A model generated the notes under the pieces. The model was not told where the DNA came from. It was given only the letters and a program-made list of their open reading frames with translations, and did no database searches. Below are positions 40,539 through 44,295 of a stretch of 44,295 nt of DNA, piece after piece. Each line of letters opens with the position of its first letter. Position 1 is the first letter of the stretch. Source of the stretch: an uncultured Christensenella sp. (GTDB lineage Bacteria > Bacillota > Clostridia > Christensenellales > Pumilibacteraceae). The stretch is taken from assembly GCA_910585055.1 (NCBI GenBank), contig CAJUBY010000015.1:1-44295 (forward strand), given 5' to 3'. The translations under genes and the position numbers were made by a program.

Positions 40539-41305
40539 GCTTTAAGTATAGCTTTCCCTTCCCATTCCGGCGGTACGGAGCACCCGGTCAACATTGCAAT
40601 AGTAGGCGCTATATCCAATACCGATACGTTTCCGTCCGGTGTGCGCGGCGGATAGCCTTTGCCGACGATGATCAACGGTACCGTCATATCTTCTTTTGCA
40701 TCGGTACCGTGGATTCGATCGTGTCCGCCGTGATCGGCTGTTATAATTACCGTGCGATCTCCGGCAGTTTCTATAATGCGGCGCACATTATCGATGGCGC
40801 GAGAAACACACTGCAGTTGCTCGCCGCTCATCCATCCGTGATCGTGTCCCGCTTCGTCGGTCGCGCCGAGATAGACGAACACAAAATCGGGGTCGTCCGT
40901 TTTTATGTAATCCAGCGCATCGTCCGTTACCGCGTCGCCGACGTCGTCGTGCGCGGATGTCCTCAAAACGGAACGGGATAAACAGTAAGGTTTGCAAACG
41001 TCGCGCAGTTCGCCCCAGGAATAGAACATTCCGGCGCTTTTGCCGGCGCGCTTAAGTATCTCGAAAAGCCCGTCGACGGGGCGTACGGGCGGTGTAAAAA
41101 CGTTTGTCGTAACGCCGTGACGTTCGGGCGGTACGCTCCAAAACATGGAACAATGCACGGGCAATGTTACCGACGGCATTACCGTGACCGCATTAAGCGT
41201 ATGTGTGCTTTCGGCGAGCAGGGTGTTTACGTAACCGTTTCCGCAGCCGATAAGCGCGTCGGGACGCATACCGTCTATACATATCAAGATCGCTTTTTCG
41301 TTCAT
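40535..41305 (-). CDS. Alkaline phosphatase/nucleotide pyrophosphatase superfamily hydrolase
   Basis: A 256-residue metal-dependent phosphohydrolase with the type I phosphodiesterase fold and no signal peptide, so cytoplasmic. Expected two-metal site residues are present: Asp11 (ICIDGMRPD), the nucleophile Thr47 in MPSVTLPVH, the D-E-A-G-H-D-H segment and the T-A-D-H-G-G-H motif near residue 195, followed by a late histidine region. Members cleave phosphodiesters, nucleotide pyrophosphates or phosphoglycerate-type monoesters; the exact substrate cannot be told. It ends 4 nt inside the OPA-type transporter gene, suggesting uptake followed by hydrolysis of one phosphorylated compound. The ATG has no Shine-Dalgarno sequence; a TAAACT -10-like box lies 6 nt upstream. 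Confidence 0.85.
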   Translation of the reverse strand: MNEKAILICIDGMRPDALIGCGNGYVNTLLAESTHTLNAVTVMPSVTLPVHCSMFWSVPPERHGVTTNVFTPPVRPVDGLFEILKRAGKSAGMFYSWGELRDVCKPYCLSRSVLRTSAHDDVGDAVTDDALDYIKTDDPDFVFVYLGATDEAGHDHGWMSGEQLQCVSRAIDNVRRIIETAGDRTVIITADHGGHDRIHGTDAKEDMTVPLIIVGKGYPPRTPDGNVSVLDIAPTIAMLTGCSVPPEWEGKAILKA

Positions 41306-41352
41306 GATTACAGTTTAGCACTTTATATGCCGTAAATAAAGCAAATAACGCC

Positions 41353-41396
41353 CAAAAAATAAAATCATGTATATATATGTCGGTTTTTGCATGATT
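41353..41396 (-). terminator. Possible terminator downstream of the second AraC gene
   Basis: On the minus strand a 7-bp stem AATCATG/CATGATT with a 20-nt loop is followed by a T-rich run (41353-41362). The stem is weak. Directly before it, overlapping by two bases, is a separate perfect hairpin TTGCGC-TATC-GCGCAA at 41395-41410, immediately after the AraC stop codon and without its own T run. Confidence 0.4.
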
Positions 41397-41415
41397 GCGC
41401 TATCGCGCAAAAAAG

Positions 41416-42279
41416 TTACCTGTTGTTTTTACGGTATTGCAGGGGACTGCAGTCTACACGTTTTGCAAACATTGCTATAAGTCCGCGCGCATCGTTAAAT
41501 CCTACCGACTTTGCGATGTCTGTTACGGACATGTCGCTGTTTTTAAGCAGTTTACACGCCGTTTGAAAGCGCAAATTGTTTTGATATTCCTTGGGTGTGT
41601 AGCCCGTTCGGGTATGAAACTTTCTTATCAATCCGTACTTGTCCGCAAAGAACATGCGTGCAAGCTCGTCGAGCTTGATGTTTTTGTCGAAGTGCGAACG
41701 GATATACTTTATAACATAAGAAATTTCGTTATCGCGGTTTATGTCTGCAATCTCTTGCGACCTTGTGTGTCGGAGTATATCGGTGAGTATCGAATACAGC
41801 TCGACGGACGTTTTATATTCGTCTTGAGTGCCTGCGTTTATTGCGTTGCATATTTCCATAGTGATATCGGCAAAATCGGAAGGGCGGTAATTTTGTATGA
41901 CACAACCGTAAACTTTGCGGATCTTTTCGAAGATATCCCTTATTCCGTTACCGCCGCCGAACATATACAAAAAGTGCATATCGCATATTTCGTCGTATTC
42001 GTTTGTTAATATATGCGGACGTTTTTGATCGAAAAATATAAAATCGCCTCGTCCGGCGGTGTATTTTTCGCTGCCGAAGTACAAATTAAGCCGACCGTCG
42101 TTTACTGCTACCAGAGCAAACGAATCATATCCCGACCTCTGTATCCTATATCCGGGCAGAGTGAACAAATGCCCCGACTGCATAACGTTGTACAGCGACG
42201 CGTCGCGTTTATAGTCGTCGTTCAAAAAAGCGATGACAGAACTTTCCGTAGTTTTAAAATCGAGTTTTGTTGTGTTCAT
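41416..42279 (-). CDS. AraC-family transcriptional regulator
   Basis: A 287-residue regulator with an N-terminal cupin-like sensing domain (LFTLPGYRIQRSGYDSFALVAVNDGRLNLYFG, then a GDFIFFDQKRPHIL loop) and a C-terminal AraC DNA-binding domain with two helix-turn-helix motifs (LDELARMFFADKYGLIRKFHTRTGYTPKEYQ and VTDIAKSVGFNDARGLIAMFAKRV). The start is taken at 42279 (protein begins NTTKLDF); the open frame continues back to 42330. No ribosome binding site is seen before either. It is divergent from the lipoprotein gene at 42395 and upstream of the phosphodiesterase-transporter pair on the same strand, so either could be its target. Confidence 0.9.
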   Translation of the reverse strand: MNTTKLDFKTTESSVIAFLNDDYKRDASLYNVMQSGHLFTLPGYRIQRSGYDSFALVAVNDGRLNLYFGSEKYTAGRGDFIFFDQKRPHILTNEYDEICDMHFLYMFGGGNGIRDIFEKIRKVYGCVIQNYRPSDFADITMEICNAINAGTQDEYKTSVELYSILTDILRHTRSQEIADINRDNEISYVIKYIRSHFDKNIKLDELARMFFADKYGLIRKFHTRTGYTPKEYQNNLRFQTACKLLKNSDMSVTDIAKSVGFNDARGLIAMFAKRVDCSPLQYRKNNR

Positions 42280-42318
42280 TATTCGTCGATATTGACTTTT
42301 ATTTTGCAATTTCGTGTA

Positions 42319-42347
42319 TTGAAAACGCAATTACCGTATGGTACACT
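42319..42347 (+). promoter_or_regulatory. Probable promoter of the third lipoprotein gene
   Basis: TTGAAA (42319-42324), 17-bp spacer, TACACT (42342-42347) on the plus strand, about 48 bp before the ATG at 42395. Confidence 0.55.
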
Positions 42348-42348
42348 C

Positions 42349-42378
42349 ATTATAGCATGTTGTTGCGAAAAACACAAA
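42349..42378 (-). promoter_or_regulatory. Probable promoter of the second AraC gene
   Basis: On the minus strand TTGTGT (42373-42378), 18-bp spacer, consensus TATAAT (42349-42354). It is back to back with the plus-strand promoter, with the two -10 boxes 1 bp apart, so the divergent genes probably compete or share control. Confidence 0.5.
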
Positions 42379-42394
42379 TATAAAGGATCATCGA

Positions 42395-44295
42395 TGAAAA
42401 GGATAAGGATCGTTTATTCGCTATTGATAGCGCTGTTGATATTATCTGCGTTTATAGGCTGCTCCGCTCCCGATAAGAGAAGTACGGCGGAAAAGTCCGG
42501 CGATTGTTCGTTGACGGTGGAAACCGTTTGCGGCGTTGCCGTAAAAGACAGTCAAGCAGTATTGACGTCCGAACAGTTTTCGGAGCTTGCGAACGCCGCA
42601 GACGTGTCTGCGCTTTGCGTTTATACGGCTGCGGAAAAAGCCGATGTGGTCATATCGCTTGACGCCGAAGAACTTACGTTTATCGTCACTGCCGAAAACG
42701 GCACGGAAAATACATATACGGTAACTATCGTCGTGCTGTCGGGCGACACGTCGTTTACATTGCGGACATTTGCTGATATACCTGTAAGTTCGGATCATAT
42801 CACCGTTCCCGAAAAGATATGGCGCGATATGTGCGCAGATGCCGACTTGGATATACTGCCTTACTTTACGGCGGAAACGGCGGACGGCGCAGTTTTGAAA
42901 GTAGAGTTCGATACAAAAACAAGACGGGCGAAATTTACATGCGTTTCGCAAGACGGAACGCAGACTGCCGTTAGGTCGTACGGTCTGCAGGTGTCGGTGC
43001 CTTTCGGATCGCATACGCAGACCGGTTACGGGTCGCGGAACAGTATAACATGGTCGTACGATCACGATTCGTATGTTCTTTCGGGGGCGACTGCATTTAA
43101 AGACATTAACGGCAACGCACTTGCCGATGATTATGCCGTGTCGTTCCGCGCCGCATTGAGCGGATATAAGACGGACAGCGAAATGTGTTTTGCGGCGTAC
43201 GAAGCGGGAAACTTGATGATACGGTTTTATATAAGAGTCGTGGATTCTGATTATATAAGCGTGCGCACCGATTACAGAGACAGATCGGATTACAAAAACG
43301 AGATCTTGCTTATAAATAAAATACCGTATAGCGGCGGCATGTTTTCGGATATAAAACTGATCGTAAAAAATAACAGTCTTGTAATCGTCTATGAAGGAGA
43401 GACGCTGTTCCGCAGGACGCTGTTCGGGTTGAAGCGCACGGAAGCGTGTATATACTCGAATAACTGTACGGTTTATCTGAAAAACATAGAAACGGAGTCC
43501 GATCCCGAATCGGTAGCTGCGCAGTACGAAAACGCATTAGACGGATACGACGAGTCCGACATAGGCAAGACTCTCATCGGCAGCGGCGAGAACATGGAAA
43601 GAATGGAAGAAGGTCCGAATGGCGAGATAACCGTAAACAATGCCGCATCCGGCGCTCGCGTTATGGCCGGGCTGTACAGCGAAGGCGTACCGGTAGGCGG
43701 ATACGAGTATGCGGTCGGCGGCAAAGTTCGCATTACCGATACCAAAACGTCGGGCGGATCGGCGAGCAAAGTGGAATTTCAAATATACAGATCGTTCAAC
43801 GACTTCGTCAAGTTCCATTTGTTCAGGTTCCCGACAAACAATTCTTTTTATATTTATCCTACTGTCAACGGAAAAGGATCTACATATTTATACGGCACTC
43901 AAAACAACATGATGCCCACGCCGTCGGGCGGCATCTACGAAGTCGAATATGCTTTTGTTTACGATCACGGAGTGTTGGAAACTTACTTAAAAGACGGCAG
44001 CGAGCTTTTGCCGGATTTTACACTTGTTTACTCATTGGAAACCGATTGGGGATATACCGGTTACGCATTTGCAAATAAGCAATATTGCAATAGCGTATTT
44101 TATGATACAAAGGTTTATTACGGCGCGGAATTCGACACTTTTGCGGAAAAACTTCACGGCGCTACCGATACGGATATATCGTTTGAAAACGGAGTGTTCA
44201 CCGAGACCGCGGACGGGCGGTTTTATAAGACCGATAAACGGTATTCGTCGGCAAAACTTATTTCCGGCGGCAACGAGATCGGCGGCGAACATTTT
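42395..44295 (+). CDS. Large lipoprotein with Ig-like and LamG-like domains (runs off window)
   Basis: Open from the ATG at 42395 to the window end, at least 633 codons. The product begins MKRIRIVYSLLIALLILSAF and then I-G-C, a classic lipoprotein signal with Cys23. Around residues 85-115 a short Ig/cadherin-like unit ends in E-N-T-Y-T-V-T-I. Two segments (about 230-370 and 430-590) look like LamG-type or DUF1080-type beta-sandwich domains (ISVRTDYRDR, SGGSASKVEFQIYRS, KFHLFRFPTNNSFYIYP). AAAGGAT precedes the start by 6 nt. It is divergent from an AraC regulator. Probably a surface glycan-binding or glycan-degrading protein whose catalytic part, if any, lies beyond the window. Confidence 0.8.

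Noticed and set aside
1..44295. Search by eye for CRISPR arrays, tRNA/rRNA genes, insertion sequences and prophage genes
   Set aside because: No regularly spaced direct repeats, no RNA-gene signatures and no transposase, integrase or phage structural genes were recognised.

Overview
The window looks like a chromosomal stretch of an uncultured gut-type Bacillota (Clostridia-like) bacterium. The basis is synteny and style. The runs rpsO-pnp-ylxY-like-M16 protease, ftsK-rimO-pgsA-cinA-recA and ruvA-ruvB-queA-tgt are typical of Firmicutes. ATA is a common isoleucine codon, starts are mostly preceded by AGGAG-type ribosome binding sites, and promoters are of the TTGACA/TATAAT type. The large secreted proteins carry Listeria-Bacteroides (InlB B / Flg_new) repeats, as is common in gut Clostridia. 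A species cannot be named from sequence alone. No rRNA, tRNA, CRISPR array, insertion sequence or prophage was seen.

Layout. 1-1442: arginine biosynthesis, argG-argH on the minus strand (argH cut by the window edge). 1657-8543: two very large predicted surface lipoproteins in tandem, ending in a bidirectional terminator. 8620-10012: a lone PTS EIIC_2-type permease behind a consensus promoter whose spacer is a palindrome. 10256-15492: rpsO-pnp, a YlxY-type deacetylase-like protein, an M16 protease and an all-alpha dUTPase. 15699-18254: a membrane-anchored LamG/Flg_new surface protein. 18299-25276: an AraC regulator divergent from a three-gene unit encoding a secreted GH127 glycosidase, a glycyl-radical activase and a glycyl-radical enzyme (GRE). 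25372-38119: a long collinear block (ftsK, rimO, pgsA, cinA, recA, ruvA, ruvB, queA, tgt, a YgjP-type metalloprotease, ruvC) covering chromosome segregation, recombination, tRNA and ribosome modification and lipid synthesis. 38264-39247: a broken DUF262/DUF1524 (GmrSD-like) restriction gene. 39255-41305: a phosphodiesterase-like enzyme overlapping an OPA-type MFS transporter. 41416-44295: a second AraC regulator divergent from a third large lipoprotein that runs off the window.

The most unusual region is 19162-25276. A GH127 enzyme (a family that includes beta-L-arabinofuranosidases acting on hydroxyproline-linked arabinans) is tightly coupled to a GRE with a dehydratase-type Cys-x-Glu site and to its activase. 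In this copy the glycine expected to carry the radical reads as glutamate (GAA where GGA would be expected), so the enzyme is diverged, inactive or mis-sequenced. The divergent AraC gene appears to have a leaderless transcript, and the 52-bp gap carries a palindrome on its -10. A second notable point is a G9 tract inside a surface lipoprotein gene: one base gained or lost would truncate the protein almost at once, suggesting phase variation. A third is the pnp terminator, whose 3' arm supplies the apparent ribosome binding site of the next gene.
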